A DNA stretch of 8,130 nt from PVC group bacterium (GCA_003565195.1 PXCX01000254.1:1-8130), one strand, 5' to 3'; counted from the stretch's first letter, positions 1 to 7,337 are shown. The notes: generated by a model not told the origin, from the letters alone. Made by a program: numbers and translations.

Positions 1-13
1 CTGCCCTCTTTCC

Positions 14-49
14 TGAACTCTGAACCCCTGAACACTGAACACTCAGAAC
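14..49. repeat. Short degenerate TGAAC tandem array
   Basis: TGAAC occurs at 14, 21, 29 and 36, with a variant AGAAC at 45, so units of 7 to 9 bases (roughly C/A-C-TGAAC) are repeated five times. Because the unit length is not a multiple of three and varies, this does not look like a protein repeat, even though the frame of the following gene happens to be open through it. It looks like intergenic low-complexity repeat DNA lying directly before a gene that has lost its 5' part. The array may continue left of the window. Confidence 0.6.
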
Positions 50-81
50 GTCGCCATCTCACAGAATTTTCGCGGAAATGT

Positions 82-1365
82 TTGACTCATCTACTCAAAG
101 AATTTATGATTAAGGAGCTAATTCGGGCTTGGGATTACCGGGTTTGTTCAACCCTGCCCGACGGTGGATGCAGCGCTCTGAATGATTCAAGCTACGGCGT
201 ACCCGGTTCGCTGCAATCTCTGTTGCGCCAGCGCGCCCAAGTACTGGAAGAAAGCGGGCTTTCCGGACCGGAATGGGATCTGGACCTGAAGCCCAGCCGA
301 TATTTCCGGGATGCGGGCCAGATCTTTCTGCGGACCGATTGGAGCCGGGAGGCCGTCATGGCTATTTTCGATTCCTCGCGTTGGTATGGCTGGCACAGCC
401 ATCTGGGGCGAAACAGCGTCAACCTTTTTGCCGGCGGCCGTTATCTGCTGCCCGATCCGGGGATTTTCAGCTATCACGGGGCAGACCCCTTTGCAGCATA
501 CGGACGCTCCACTCCGGCACATAACACCGTCAATTTTTCCATGATGAATCAATCCGAGGCCAATCCTGACCTCAAGGAAGTGCATCTTTTTCGAGACATG
601 GCGCTAATCCAGAGTCACTATCGTGGCGGTTTCTTTCCCGGCCAATTTTACGGTCATTGGCCAAACGGTCATCAACCCGGAATCTTTGGCGCTCATGACC
701 GGGTTTTGCTGTGGCTGGGGGCCATCGGTTGTCTGGTCTGGGATTTCTGTCAGGTCGACATTCCTGGACAGCAGTACAATATCCATTGGAATCTTACCGA
801 AGAGACGGAACTGGATGAACCGAAACTGCGGGCCTGGAGCAAGACGGAAGGGATGAATCTCCTGGTGCAGGTGCTGGAATCCAGCGACCCCATGAAAGGT
901 CTGGTTGTCAAGGGCCGTAGTTCTCCAATCCTCGGTTGGCATAATCCGAATCCTGTTCCAGGAAATTACCTGCCTTCCTCCATGGCTGTTTTTCAGGGCA
1001 AGGCCGGAGGCTGCGAAACCCGTTGCCTGACCTTGATTTTGCCGTTTGAGGGGCGCACGCCACCTGCGCTTGAATCAATTGCTTTTTCCAGCGGAAAAAA
1101 CGAAGGACATGGACAACACATCATTTTGCCGGACGGCGTGGAAATATTTGTTGCCGCATCGCCCCACCTTGCCACCCGGATCGGGGAGTCCGATATCCTG
1201 GAAAGCGACGCCGCCTTGGCCGCGGTGATTACCAGAAACGGCGAGCTGGAGCAATCAATCCTGGTCAACGGAATGTTCCTGATTTTCAAGGGTAGGATGT
1301 TGGCCGATCATCCCCGTGCCGGCACTTATTACAATCATTATATTCCATCAGATGCGCAACTTTAA
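82..1365 (+). CDS. Heparinase II/III-family protein, N-terminally truncated
   Basis: This resembles the C-terminal part of heparinase II/III-family polysaccharide lyases, which cleave acidic polysaccharides by beta-elimination, usually in the periplasm or outside the cell. Residues 11-40 (AWDYR, LPDG, LNDSSYG) match the end of the alpha/alpha toroid. From about residue 73 (YFRDAGQIFLR) the beta-sandwich domain begins. Its signature is clear: HSH at 105-107, FAGGRYLLPDPG at 116-127 and RSTPAHNTV at 142-150. His107, Asp125 and His147 sit where the metal ligands of heparinase II lie. The family is usually about 600 residues or more. Here some 250 or more residues of toroid, which carry the catalytic Tyr and His in heparinase II, are missing, and there is no signal peptide. 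Activity is therefore doubtful. TTG at 82 is the most upstream plausible start and ATG at 106 is an alternative; neither has a strong ribosome site. The frame is also open to the left edge, but the residues encoded there do not look like this family. It is probably a gene remnant. Confidence 0.72.
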   Translation: MTHLLKEFMIKELIRAWDYRVCSTLPDGGCSALNDSSYGVPGSLQSLLRQRAQVLEESGLSGPEWDLDLKPSRYFRDAGQIFLRTDWSREAVMAIFDSSRWYGWHSHLGRNSVNLFAGGRYLLPDPGIFSYHGADPFAAYGRSTPAHNTVNFSMMNQSEANPDLKEVHLFRDMALIQSHYRGGFFPGQFYGHWPNGHQPGIFGAHDRVLLWLGAIGCLVWDFCQVDIPGQQYNIHWNLTEETELDEPKLRAWSKTEGMNLLVQVLESSDPMKGLVVKGRSSPILGWHNPNPVPGNYLPSSMAVFQGKAGGCETRCLTLILPFEGRTPPALESIAFSSGKNEGHGQHIILPDGVEIFVAASPHLATRIGESDILESDAALAAVITRNGELEQSILVNGMFLIFKGRMLADHPRAGTYYNHYIPSDAQL

Positions 1366-1409
1366 TTGACGCTCAGCATGATAAAGTGGCGTTAAGCAAG
1401 TGCCATTCG

Positions 1410-1440
1410 GGACGGACACCTTGTCATCCTTGTGTCGTCC
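1410..1440 (+). other. Bulged hairpin after the heparinase-like gene
   Basis: GGACG(G)ACAC at 1410-1419 can pair with GTGTCGTCC at 1432-1440. This gives nine base pairs with one bulged G and a 12-base loop. No T-run follows, so it is not a classic intrinsic terminator. It could protect the 3' end of the upstream transcript or be chance. It overlaps the 11-bp tandem repeat at 1422-1443. The rest of the 1366-1527 gap holds only the possible yfcE promoter. Confidence 0.35.
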
Positions 1441-1443
1441 TTG
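1422..1443. repeat. Two-copy 11-bp tandem direct repeat
   Basis: TGTCATCCTTG at 1422-1432 is followed immediately by TGTCGTCCTTG at 1433-1443, with ten of eleven bases identical. It lies in the gap before yfcE, just upstream of the candidate promoter. It could be a small slippage duplication or a pair of protein-binding half sites; nothing else in the window repeats it. Confidence 0.5.
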
Positions 1444-1467
1444 GAGCATCGCCAGGGCAGGGGCGGC

Positions 1468-1496
1468 TTGACATTACGACCGCGTTTTTGCATCCT
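1468..1496 (+). promoter_or_regulatory. Possible sigma-70-type promoter for yfcE
   Basis: A perfect TTGACA (-35) at 1468-1473 is followed after 17 bases by CATCCT at 1491-1496, a weak -10 that keeps the important A2 and T6. Transcription would begin near 1503, giving a leader of about 25 bases before the ATG at 1528. The -35 box is strong and the -10 box is poor, so this is tentative. Confidence 0.35.
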
Positions 1497-1527
1497 TTTC
1501 CCCGTGAAAACGTCTTTTGATAGGCCG

Positions 1528-2079
1528 ATGACTATTTTGTTTGCGGCCGACATTCACGGCTCGCAGCAGGCCGTGGCGATGCTGCTCGATGCGATCGAGG
1601 CCGAAAAGGCCGACTATCTGGTGCTGTTGGGCGACCTGCTTTACGGCGGCAGTTGGAGTCCGGTCGCCGACTATGGATCGCGCGAAACGGCCCGCATGCT
1701 TAACCGTCATGCTGACCGGATAATCGCCGTCCAGGGAAACTGCGATTGCGAGGCGGATGCCAACGTGCTGGATTTTCCGCTATCCTCCGAGTACGCAGTC
1801 CTGCTGCTGGACGGACGGCGCTGGTTTCTGACGCATGGCCATCGCTATGGTCCTGATCGGTTGCCGCCACTGCTTGTGGGTGACGTGCTGGTTTTTGGCC
1901 ATACCCATGTTGCCCAGGCGATTGAGCGGCAAGGTATCTACCATTTAAACCCCGGCTCGCCGGCGTTGCCCAAGAGCAATGCTCCGCCGTCCTACGGATT
2001 GTATCGCGCGGGACGCTTTCAGGTGCGCGACGCCGGGGGAGTCTGCCTGGCTGAGATTGCGTTGCGGCCAAAAAACTGA
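1528..2079 (+). CDS. yfcE: YfcE-type metallophosphodiesterase
   Basis: Cytosolic calcineurin-like metallophosphoesterase of the YfcE/MJ0936 family. E. coli YfcE hydrolyses artificial phosphodiesters such as bis-p-nitrophenyl phosphate; its natural substrate is not established. The whole fold is present at 183 residues, against 184 in E. coli. The dinuclear metal-site motifs appear in order: D8-I-H10, G35-D36, G70-N71-C-D73, T102-H103-G-H105 and G124-H125-T-H127. The family-typical NPGSPALPK segment and the PSYGLY strand follow. ATG at 1528 is chosen because the first strand (MTILFAADIHG) starts there exactly as in homologues, although the ribosome site (TAGG) is weak. The frame is open upstream to GTG codons at 1504 and 1432, which would add residues not conserved in the family. 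It appears to be a single-gene unit between the heparinase remnant and the purF promoter. The fold is certain; the biological role is not. Confidence 0.92.
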   Translation: MTILFAADIHGSQQAVAMLLDAIEAEKADYLVLLGDLLYGGSWSPVADYGSRETARMLNRHADRIIAVQGNCDCEADANVLDFPLSSEYAVLLLDGRRWFLTHGHRYGPDRLPPLLVGDVLVFGHTHVAQAIERQGIYHLNPGSPALPKSNAPPSYGLYRAGRFQVRDAGGVCLAEIALRPKN

Positions 2080-2095
2080 GCGCTGCGATTATGGA

Positions 2096-2125
2096 AATAC
2101 GTTCTGAGGTATTGCACATTTTTTT
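2096..2125 (+). terminator. Weak intrinsic terminator candidate after yfcE
   Basis: AATAC at 2096-2100 can pair with GTATT at 2109-2113 around an 8-base loop. Five bases later comes a run of seven T (2119-2125). The stem is short and AT-rich, so it is a poor terminator by itself, but the position between yfcE and the purF promoter is right. Confidence 0.28.
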
Positions 2126-2126
2126 C

Positions 2127-2154
2127 TTGTATTTTCCGGGTTAGTCACTATAAT
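2127..2154 (+). promoter_or_regulatory. Promoter of purF-guaA
   Basis: A perfect -10 box TATAAT lies at 2149-2154, in an AT-rich stretch. TTGTAT at 2127-2132, 16 bases upstream, is an acceptable -35 (TTG kept). Transcription would start near 2161, giving a leader of only about 34 bases, too short for a riboswitch. I see no clear PurR-like palindrome here. Confidence 0.6.
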
Positions 2155-2185
2155 TTTTTACTTTCAATTGATTTCGCTGCAATGC

Positions 2186-2190
2186 CGGAG
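2186..2190 (+). promoter_or_regulatory. Ribosome binding site deciding the purF start
   Basis: CGGAG ends four bases before ATG 2195. The frame is also open back to a TTG at 2168, but that codon lies close to the predicted transcription start and would add residues absent from the family, so 2195 is preferred. Confidence 0.65.
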
Positions 2191-2194
2191 TTTA

Positions 2195-3628
2195 ATGGAC
2201 CATCCTAAAGAAGCGTGTGGCTTGTTTGGTGTTTTTGGGGTACCCAAGGTGGCGCCGCTGATCTACCAGGGCCTTTTCTCTCTGCAGCACCGGGGCCAGG
2301 AAGGCGCCGGCATCGTGACCAGTGACGGATCCCGTCTCCGCTGCGTCAAAGGCAATGGCCTCCTCAACGACGTGGCGGCGCGTACAGATTTCAAGGATTT
2401 GGACGGTCATCTGGGAATAGGTCACGTACGTTATTCGACCACTGGCGGGTCCAGCATTGATAATGTGCAACCGCTGATGGTTGAATGTATCGACGGCATG
2501 TGGGCGATCGCCCACAACGGCAACCTGGTCAACGCGGATAAACTGCGTCTGATGTATCAGGAATCCGGCGCCATTTTCCAAACCAGTACCGACAGCGAGA
2601 TTTTGATTCATTTGCTGGCGGATCCGATGTACCGGACGCGACCCCGGCGGGTCGCTCGCGCGCTCAGCGAATTACGCGGCGCTTTTGCATTCGTGTTGAT
2701 GACCGAACGCTGCCTTATCGCGGCACGCGATCCGCTTGGCTTCAAACCGTTATCCATCGGACGGCTGAATGATGCCTGGGTTTTTGCGAGCGAAACCTGT
2801 GCCTTGACCCAGGTTGGCGCAACTTACGAGCGCGATATTTTGCCGGGGGAACTGGTGATTGCGGACGAAACCGGCCTGCACAGCGATTTTTTCTGCGAGC
2901 CACCGACTGATGCGGGGGCGCAATGCGTCTTTGAACTCGTGTATTTTGCCCGTCCCGACAGTCGTGTTTTCGGACATAACATCCACACCGTCCGTTATCA
3001 GGCCGGACGGCAACTGGCGCAAGAACATCCGGCACAGGCGGACGTGGTGGTGCCCGTCCCGGACAGCGGTAATTCCGCGGCCCTGGGTTTTTCACAAGCC
3101 AGCGGTATCCCGCTGGACTACGGATTTATTCGAAATCATTACATTGGGCGTACGTTTATCATGCCTGAAGTCGGCCAACGAAATCAAGGTGTTGACATGA
3201 AACTGGCGGTCGTGAGCGACGTTATCCGCGATAAACGGGTTGTCGTGGTTGACGATTCGATTGTCCGGGGCACGACCTCGCGGCGACGCGTCGAGTTGTT
3301 ACGTCAAAACGGCGCCCGCGAAATTCATTTGCGGATTTCGTCGCCGCCAACCCGCCATCCTTGTTTTTTCGGGATTGATTTTCCCACCACCAAAGAGCTT
3401 GCGGCCGCCAACCGCGACATCGATGATTTACGCGCATTTCTGGGCGTGGATTCGCTGGGCTATCTTAGTCTCGAGGGATTGCTGGAACCGCTCGGTGGAA
3501 CCAGGCACTATTGTTCCGCTTGTTTCAGCGGTGAATATCCGGTGGCTTTGGAAGAGACAAGCATAAAACAGAATTTTGAACGCTTTCAAACCACACTTGA
3601 TCTCAACCATCAGAAAACGGCCTCATGA
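2195..3628 (+). CDS. purF: Amidophosphoribosyltransferase (glutamine PRPP amidotransferase)
   Basis: Cytosolic enzyme of the committed step of purine synthesis: PRPP plus glutamine and water give 5-phosphoribosylamine, glutamate and pyrophosphate. It has 477 residues, full length (B. subtilis 476). The N-terminal Ntn-type glutaminase domain has its nucleophile at Cys8 after a short propeptide MDHPKEA. Other glutaminase motifs are HVRYST at 77-82, AHNGN at 106-110 and STDSE at 131-135. The C-terminal phosphoribosyltransferase domain carries the PRPP loop VVVVDDSIVRGTT at 349-361. Cys244, Cys390, Cys440 and Cys443 correspond to the four ligands of the [4Fe-4S] cluster of the B. subtilis enzyme, so this is the Bacillus type rather than the E. 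coli type, which has neither propeptide nor cluster. In the Bacillus enzyme the cluster is structural and oxygen-labile, and AMP and GMP inhibit. It is followed 22 bases later by guaA, probably on the same transcript. Confidence 0.97.
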   Translation: MDHPKEACGLFGVFGVPKVAPLIYQGLFSLQHRGQEGAGIVTSDGSRLRCVKGNGLLNDVAARTDFKDLDGHLGIGHVRYSTTGGSSIDNVQPLMVECIDGMWAIAHNGNLVNADKLRLMYQESGAIFQTSTDSEILIHLLADPMYRTRPRRVARALSELRGAFAFVLMTERCLIAARDPLGFKPLSIGRLNDAWVFASETCALTQVGATYERDILPGELVIADETGLHSDFFCEPPTDAGAQCVFELVYFARPDSRVFGHNIHTVRYQAGRQLAQEHPAQADVVVPVPDSGNSAALGFSQASGIPLDYGFIRNHYIGRTFIMPEVGQRNQGVDMKLAVVSDVIRDKRVVVVDDSIVRGTTSRRRVELLRQNGAREIHLRISSPPTRHPCFFGIDFPTTKELAAANRDIDDLRAFLGVDSLGYLSLEGLLEPLGGTRHYCSACFSGEYPVALEETSIKQNFERFQTTLDLNHQKTAS

Positions 3629-3650
3629 ACCGGAATCGTTACTTTAAACG

Positions 3651-5195
3651 ATGAAAACCAGCGAATGGATCGCCATTCTCGATTTCGGATCCCAATACAG
3701 CCAGTTGATCGCGCGTCGCATCCGTGAACAACGCGTGTATTCGGAAATCGTACCTTACGATATATCCGCAACCGAACTGAGCCAGCGGGCACCCTCGGGG
3801 ATTATCCTTTCCGGCGGTCCCGCCAGTGTTTTCGACCCGCGAGCCCCGCTTTGCCATCCGGATATATTTCATCTAGGGATCCCCGTTCTGGGGATTTGTT
3901 ACGGCATGCAGATGATTGTAAGAGCGCTTGGCGGCATCGTCAAACCGGCGCGCTCCCGCGAATTCGGCGATACCCAAATCACGCTTATCGACACCACCTC
4001 GTTATTCAAACAAATGCCCGATCAAATCCAGGTGTGGATGAGTCACGGCGACCATGTGGAACGAATGCCGGAAGGTTTTCACGTCCTGGCGGAAACCGTC
4101 GCCTGTCCGGTGGCCGCGCTGGCCGACCATGACCGCAACATTTACGGCCTGCAATTTCACCCTGAAGTCGCGCATACCCCGCAAGGTACCGATGTTCTGC
4201 GGCATTTCCTGTTCGATATCTGCACCTGTTCCGGCGATTGGGAAATGGCGCGTTTCATCAAGGATGCGATCACAAAAATCAGGCATCAGGTTGGCGCCGA
4301 ACACGTGGTCTGCGGATTGAGTGGCGGGGTCGACTCGGCCGTGACCGCCGTTTTGATACAGCAAGCGATCGGAGATCAGCTTCACTGCATCTTTGTCGAC
4401 AACGGTCTGCTGCGCAGCGGCGAGCTCGAAGCAGTTGAAAAAACGCTGGGCGAATCGTTCGGGATCGATCTGATCGTGGTCGATGCGCGCAAATTATTTC
4501 TCGACGCCTTGAAAGGCGTTATCGATCCGGAAGAAAAACGCAAGCGGATCGGCAAGACCTTTATCGATGTTTTTGCCGCGGAAGCGCTTAAGCTTGGTAA
4601 TATCAAATACCTGGCTCAGGGAACGCTTTACACCGATGTCATCGAAAGCGCCTCACCGATCGGCGGACCGTCGGTCACCATCAAGAGTCATCACAATGTC
4701 GGCGGTCTGCCGGACAACCTGCAATTCAAGCTGCTGGAACCGGTCCGTGAACTGTTCAAGGATGAAGTCCGTGTTCTGGGCCGCGAACTGGGCATTCCGG
4801 GGCATATTATCAATCGCCAACCGTTTCCGGGTCCCGGACTGGCCGTGCGCATCCTGGGTGAAGTTACGGAGGAACGGCTCGCGCTGCTGCGCCAGGCTGA
4901 TATCCGGGTGCAGCAAGAAATAACCGACCTTGATCATGCCGCCGACATCTGGCAATCGTTCGCCGTGCTTTTACCCATCCAAACCGTCGGTGTTATGGGC
5001 GACTCGCGCACTTATGAAAACGTGGCGGCGTTGCGGGTTGTCGGCAGTCTCGACGGCATGACCGCCGACTGGATCCGGCTGCCTTACGATACCCTGGCCC
5101 GCATCTCCAACCGGATCATCAATGAGGTCACCGGAATTAACCGGGTCGTCTACGATATCAGCTCAAAACCGCCGGCCACCATCGAATGGGAATAA
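3651..5195 (+). CDS. guaA: GMP synthase (glutamine-hydrolysing)
   Basis: Cytosolic last step to GMP: XMP, ATP and glutamine give GMP, AMP, pyrophosphate and glutamate. At 514 residues it is the usual two-domain, single-chain form. The class I glutamine amidotransferase domain occupies about 1-195, with catalytic triad Cys83 (GICYGMQ), His170 and Glu172 (QFHPEV). The ATP-pyrophosphatase domain follows, with the P-loop SGGVDS at 224-229. The C-terminal dimerisation domain ends in the conserved ISSKPPATIEWE, and SHHNVGGLP at 346-354 is the expected XMP-binding region. All key residues are present. ATG 3651 puts the start directly before the conserved IAILDFGSQY strand; the ribosome site is weak (GGAA about 15 bases upstream), suggesting translation partly depends on purF. 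guaB, often next to guaA, is not in this window. Confidence 0.98.
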   Translation: MKTSEWIAILDFGSQYSQLIARRIREQRVYSEIVPYDISATELSQRAPSGIILSGGPASVFDPRAPLCHPDIFHLGIPVLGICYGMQMIVRALGGIVKPARSREFGDTQITLIDTTSLFKQMPDQIQVWMSHGDHVERMPEGFHVLAETVACPVAALADHDRNIYGLQFHPEVAHTPQGTDVLRHFLFDICTCSGDWEMARFIKDAITKIRHQVGAEHVVCGLSGGVDSAVTAVLIQQAIGDQLHCIFVDNGLLRSGELEAVEKTLGESFGIDLIVVDARKLFLDALKGVIDPEEKRKRIGKTFIDVFAAEALKLGNIKYLAQGTLYTDVIESASPIGGPSVTIKSHHNVGGLPDNLQFKLLEPVRELFKDEVRVLGRELGIPGHIINRQPFPGPGLAVRILGEVTEERLALLRQADIRVQQEITDLDHAADIWQSFAVLLPIQTVGVMGDSRTYENVAALRVVGSLDGMTADWIRLPYDTLARISNRIINEVTGINRVVYDISSKPPATIEWE

Positions 5196-5216
5196 CCGTC
5201 GCGTTTATCTCCTGAC

Positions 5217-5245
5217 TTGCGTTTAAGGCCCGCCGTGGTTATACT
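5217..5245 (+). promoter_or_regulatory. Promoter of tkt-murA
   Basis: TTGCGT at 5217-5222, a 17-base spacer and TATACT at 5240-5245 (five of six consensus bases) form a good sigma-70-like promoter. The predicted start is near 5252, leaving a leader of about 65 bases before tkt. A 7-base direct repeat GCGTTTA at 5201-5207 and 5219-5225 overlaps the -35 region and might bind a regulator. I see no convincing terminator for guaA in this 122-base gap. Confidence 0.55.
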
Positions 5246-5253
5246 GCGTCTTT

Positions 5254-5270
5254 GCCTGTATCGTGTAGGC
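5254..5270 (+). promoter_or_regulatory. Possible 5'-end stem-loop of the tkt mRNA
   Basis: GCCTGTA (5254-5260) and TGTAGGC (5264-5270) pair around a TCG loop, with five Watson-Crick pairs and two G-U wobbles. It begins eight bases after the -10 box, so it would lie at the extreme 5' end of the transcript, where stem-loops often protect mRNA from decay. No T-run follows, so it is not a terminator. Confidence 0.33.
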
Positions 5271-5274
5271 TGAA

Positions 5275-5286
5275 TCGAAATTCCGA
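5275..5286. repeat. Near-perfect 12-bp palindrome in the tkt leader
   Basis: TCGAAATTCCGA matches its own reverse complement at 10 of 12 positions. It lies downstream of the predicted tkt transcription start and upstream of the ribosome site. It could be an operator, but a match of this length may also be chance. Confidence 0.22.
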
Positions 5287-5308
5287 CTAACCAAAGTATA
5301 CAATTGAC

Positions 5309-5313
5309 GGAGG
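5309..5313 (+). promoter_or_regulatory. Strong Shine-Dalgarno of tkt
   Basis: GGAGG ends four bases before ATG 5318. It is the best ribosome site in the window, fitting a highly expressed central-metabolism enzyme, and it fixes the tkt start. Confidence 0.75.
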
Positions 5314-5317
5314 AACC

Positions 5318-7312
5318 ATGACACAGACCGACTTGAAACTTGTGGCCGACACCATCCGCTGCCTGTCTGCGGACGGGGTCCAAAGCGCGAAATCCGGACA
5401 TCCCGGAATGCCGATGGGAACAGCCGATTATGCCACAGTATTATTCACCAAATTCCTGAAACATTGTCCGTCCAAACCGGCGTGGCCTGACCGGGACCGT
5501 TTTATCGTATCGGCGGGACACGGTTCGATGCTGGTTTACAGCCTGTTACATCTTTCGGGGTACGATTTACCGATGGACGAACTGAAGAAATTCCGGCAAT
5601 ATGGAAGTCTAACGCCTGGCCATCCGGAACAGGGCATCACGCCCGGCGTCGAAACCACAACCGGGCCACTCAGCCAGGGTATCGGCAATTCCATCGGCAT
5701 GGCCCTGACGGAACGGATGTTGGCAGCCCGTTATAACACCCCGGATATTTCGCCGGTCGACCACTATACCTACGTGATATGCAGCGACGGCGACCTGATG
5801 GAAGGTTTATCGCATGAAGCCTGCGCCATAGCCGGGCATCTCAAGCTGCATAAACTGATCGTTTTTTACGATTGTAACCGCATTACCATCGAAGGCGCAA
5901 CCGATTTGGCCTATAGCGACGATGTACGTCGCCGCTTTGAAGGATATCATTGGAACGTATTGGAGATTGACGGCCACGATTATTCATCGATCGAGCAAGC
6001 TCTCAACGATGCTCGCGCCGAAACCGAACGTCCGACGATCATCATCGGTCACACCCATATCGGCCATGGCAGTCCGAATATGCACGATAGCGCTAAAATT
6101 CACGGTGCACCATTGGGTGAGGACGAATTACGCGCCACCAAGAAACATCTCGGGTTCCCCGAAGATCAATCCTTTTACGTGCCGGAAAAGGTACGGGAAC
6201 TGTTCGCCGCGCGACGGCAGGCATTGGAAGCCGAGGCCCAGGCATGGGAAGACACATGGTCGGCTTACGCAAGCGCGCATCCCGAGCTGGCGGCAGCCTG
6301 GCAATCGGCCATGGACATGCACATTCCGGCGGACATCGAGGCCACCTTGCCGGACTTCGATCCGGACCAACCGCTGGCAACCCGGGTCGCGTCGGGGAAA
6401 ACCATTCAAGCCCTGGCAAAACAGATCCCATCGTTGATCGGTGGTTCGGCCGATTTGGCCCCCAGCACCAATACGCTGATCGATGATGTCGCGTCGGTCG
6501 CTCCCGGTAAATACGAAGGTCGCAATCTGCATTTCGGCATTCGCGAACATGGCATGGCGGCTTTGCTCAACGGCATGATGTTGCACGGCGGATTCCGGGT
6601 GTTCGGCGCCACGTTTTTCGTGTTTTCGGATTATTGCCGGCCGTCCGTTCGTCTTTCGGCCATCATGAAAGTGCCGGTCATATACGTTTTCACCCATGAC
6701 AGTTTTTACGTCGGTGAAGACGGTCCGACCCATCAGCCGGTCGAACAGACGGCTGCCTTACGGGCCATACCGGGCTTGACGGTGATCCGTCCGTCCGACG
6801 CCACCGAGACGGCCGCGGCCTGGGTGACGGCATTGCGCAACACCCGGGGCCCCACCGCGCTGTTGTTGACCCGCCAAAATGTGGACGTGATCGACCGCTC
6901 GCAATATGCGTCCGCCAACCTGTTGAAAAAAGGCGCGTATACGCTCTGGCAAAGTACCGAAGGCGATCCCGAATTAATCCTGATCGCCACCGGTTCGGAA
7001 GTCCCGCTTGCCCTGGAAGCGGCCCGCGAGCTGGCCGCCAAACACAGCGTCCGGGTGGTCAGCATGCCGTCCTGGGAATTGTTTGAACAACAGGATGGAG
7101 CCTATCGCGAATCGGTTTTGCCGCGCAACTGCCGGCGGCGGCTTGCGATCGAGGCCGCTACCTCGTTAGGTTGGGAACGTTATATCGGCGACACAGGCCT
7201 TATCCTGTCTCTGGACCATTTCGGCGAATCCGGGCCATTTAAGGATCTGGCCAAGGCCTACGGTTTCACCACCGAACGCGTTGTGCAACTCGCAACGCAA
7301 TTGATGACGTGA
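5318..7312 (+). CDS. tkt: Transketolase
   Basis: Cytosolic thiamine-diphosphate enzyme of the non-oxidative pentose phosphate pathway (and of the Calvin cycle where present). It moves two-carbon ketol units between sugar phosphates, linking xylulose 5-phosphate and ribose 5-phosphate to glycolytic intermediates. At 664 residues it is full length (E. coli TktA 663). The N-terminal pyrophosphate-binding domain has SGHPGMPMG at 26-34 (His28), SAGHGSM at 65-71 (His68), His102, the cofactor/Mg motif SDGDLMEG starting at 156 with Asn187, and IHGAPLG at 261-267. The pyrimidine-binding domain has the catalytic glutamate Glu410 in FGIREHG and the phosphate-binding segment DGPTHQPVEQ at 468-477 (His472). 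A C-terminal transketolase domain follows from about 535, with ATGSEV at 557-562. No key residue is missing. It has its own promoter and is followed 25 bases later by murA, probably cotranscribed. It affects the supply of ribose 5-phosphate for the PRPP used by PurF, encoded upstream. Confidence 0.98.
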   Translation: MTQTDLKLVADTIRCLSADGVQSAKSGHPGMPMGTADYATVLFTKFLKHCPSKPAWPDRDRFIVSAGHGSMLVYSLLHLSGYDLPMDELKKFRQYGSLTPGHPEQGITPGVETTTGPLSQGIGNSIGMALTERMLAARYNTPDISPVDHYTYVICSDGDLMEGLSHEACAIAGHLKLHKLIVFYDCNRITIEGATDLAYSDDVRRRFEGYHWNVLEIDGHDYSSIEQALNDARAETERPTIIIGHTHIGHGSPNMHDSAKIHGAPLGEDELRATKKHLGFPEDQSFYVPEKVRELFAARRQALEAEAQAWEDTWSAYASAHPELAAAWQSAMDMHIPADIEATLPDFDPDQPLATRVASGKTIQALAKQIPSLIGGSADLAPSTNTLIDDVASVAPGKYEGRNLHFGIREHGMAALLNGMMLHGGFRVFGATFFVFSDYCRPSVRLSAIMKVPVIYVFTHDSFYVGEDGPTHQPVEQTAALRAIPGLTVIRPSDATETAAAWVTALRNTRGPTALLLTRQNVDVIDRSQYASANLLKKGAYTLWQSTEGDPELILIATGSEVPLALEAARELAAKHSVRVVSMPSWELFEQQDGAYRESVLPRNCRRRLAIEAATSLGWERYIGDTGLILSLDHFGESGPFKDLAKAYGFTTERVVQLATQLMT

Positions 7313-7325
7313 CCCAACCGCGATC

Positions 7326-7330
7326 CGGGA
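7326..7330 (+). promoter_or_regulatory. Ribosome binding site of murA
   Basis: CGGGA ends seven bases before ATG 7338. It is moderate in strength and supports this start, which also matches the family N-terminus (GG then SGNKNAALP). Confidence 0.45.
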
Positions 7331-7337
7331 ACCCATC

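Noticed and set aside
78..113. Eleven-codon open frame from ATG 78 overlapping the start of the heparinase-like frame
   Set aside because: Too short to support, no resemblance to anything known, and no sign of a leader peptide or attenuator structure.
187..585. Minus-strand open frame of 132 codons inside the heparinase-like gene
   Set aside because: It lies fully within a frame with recognisable domain motifs, and its product shows no recognisable family features.
1366..1396. TTGACG just after the heparinase stop as a promoter -35 box
   Set aside because: No acceptable -10 box occurs at 16 to 18 bases spacing.
1432..1527. N-terminal extension of yfcE from GTG 1432 or GTG 1504
   Set aside because: The added residues are not seen in the family, there is no ribosome site, and the candidate promoter lies inside this stretch.
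2168..2194. TTG start for purF nine codons upstream
   Set aside because: It lies only 14 bases from the -10 box, and a proper ribosome site precedes ATG 2195.
6128..6733. Minus-strand open frame of 201 codons inside tkt
   Set aside because: It is the antisense shadow of a full-length transketolase; GC-rich codon structure produces such frames, and no family is recognisable.
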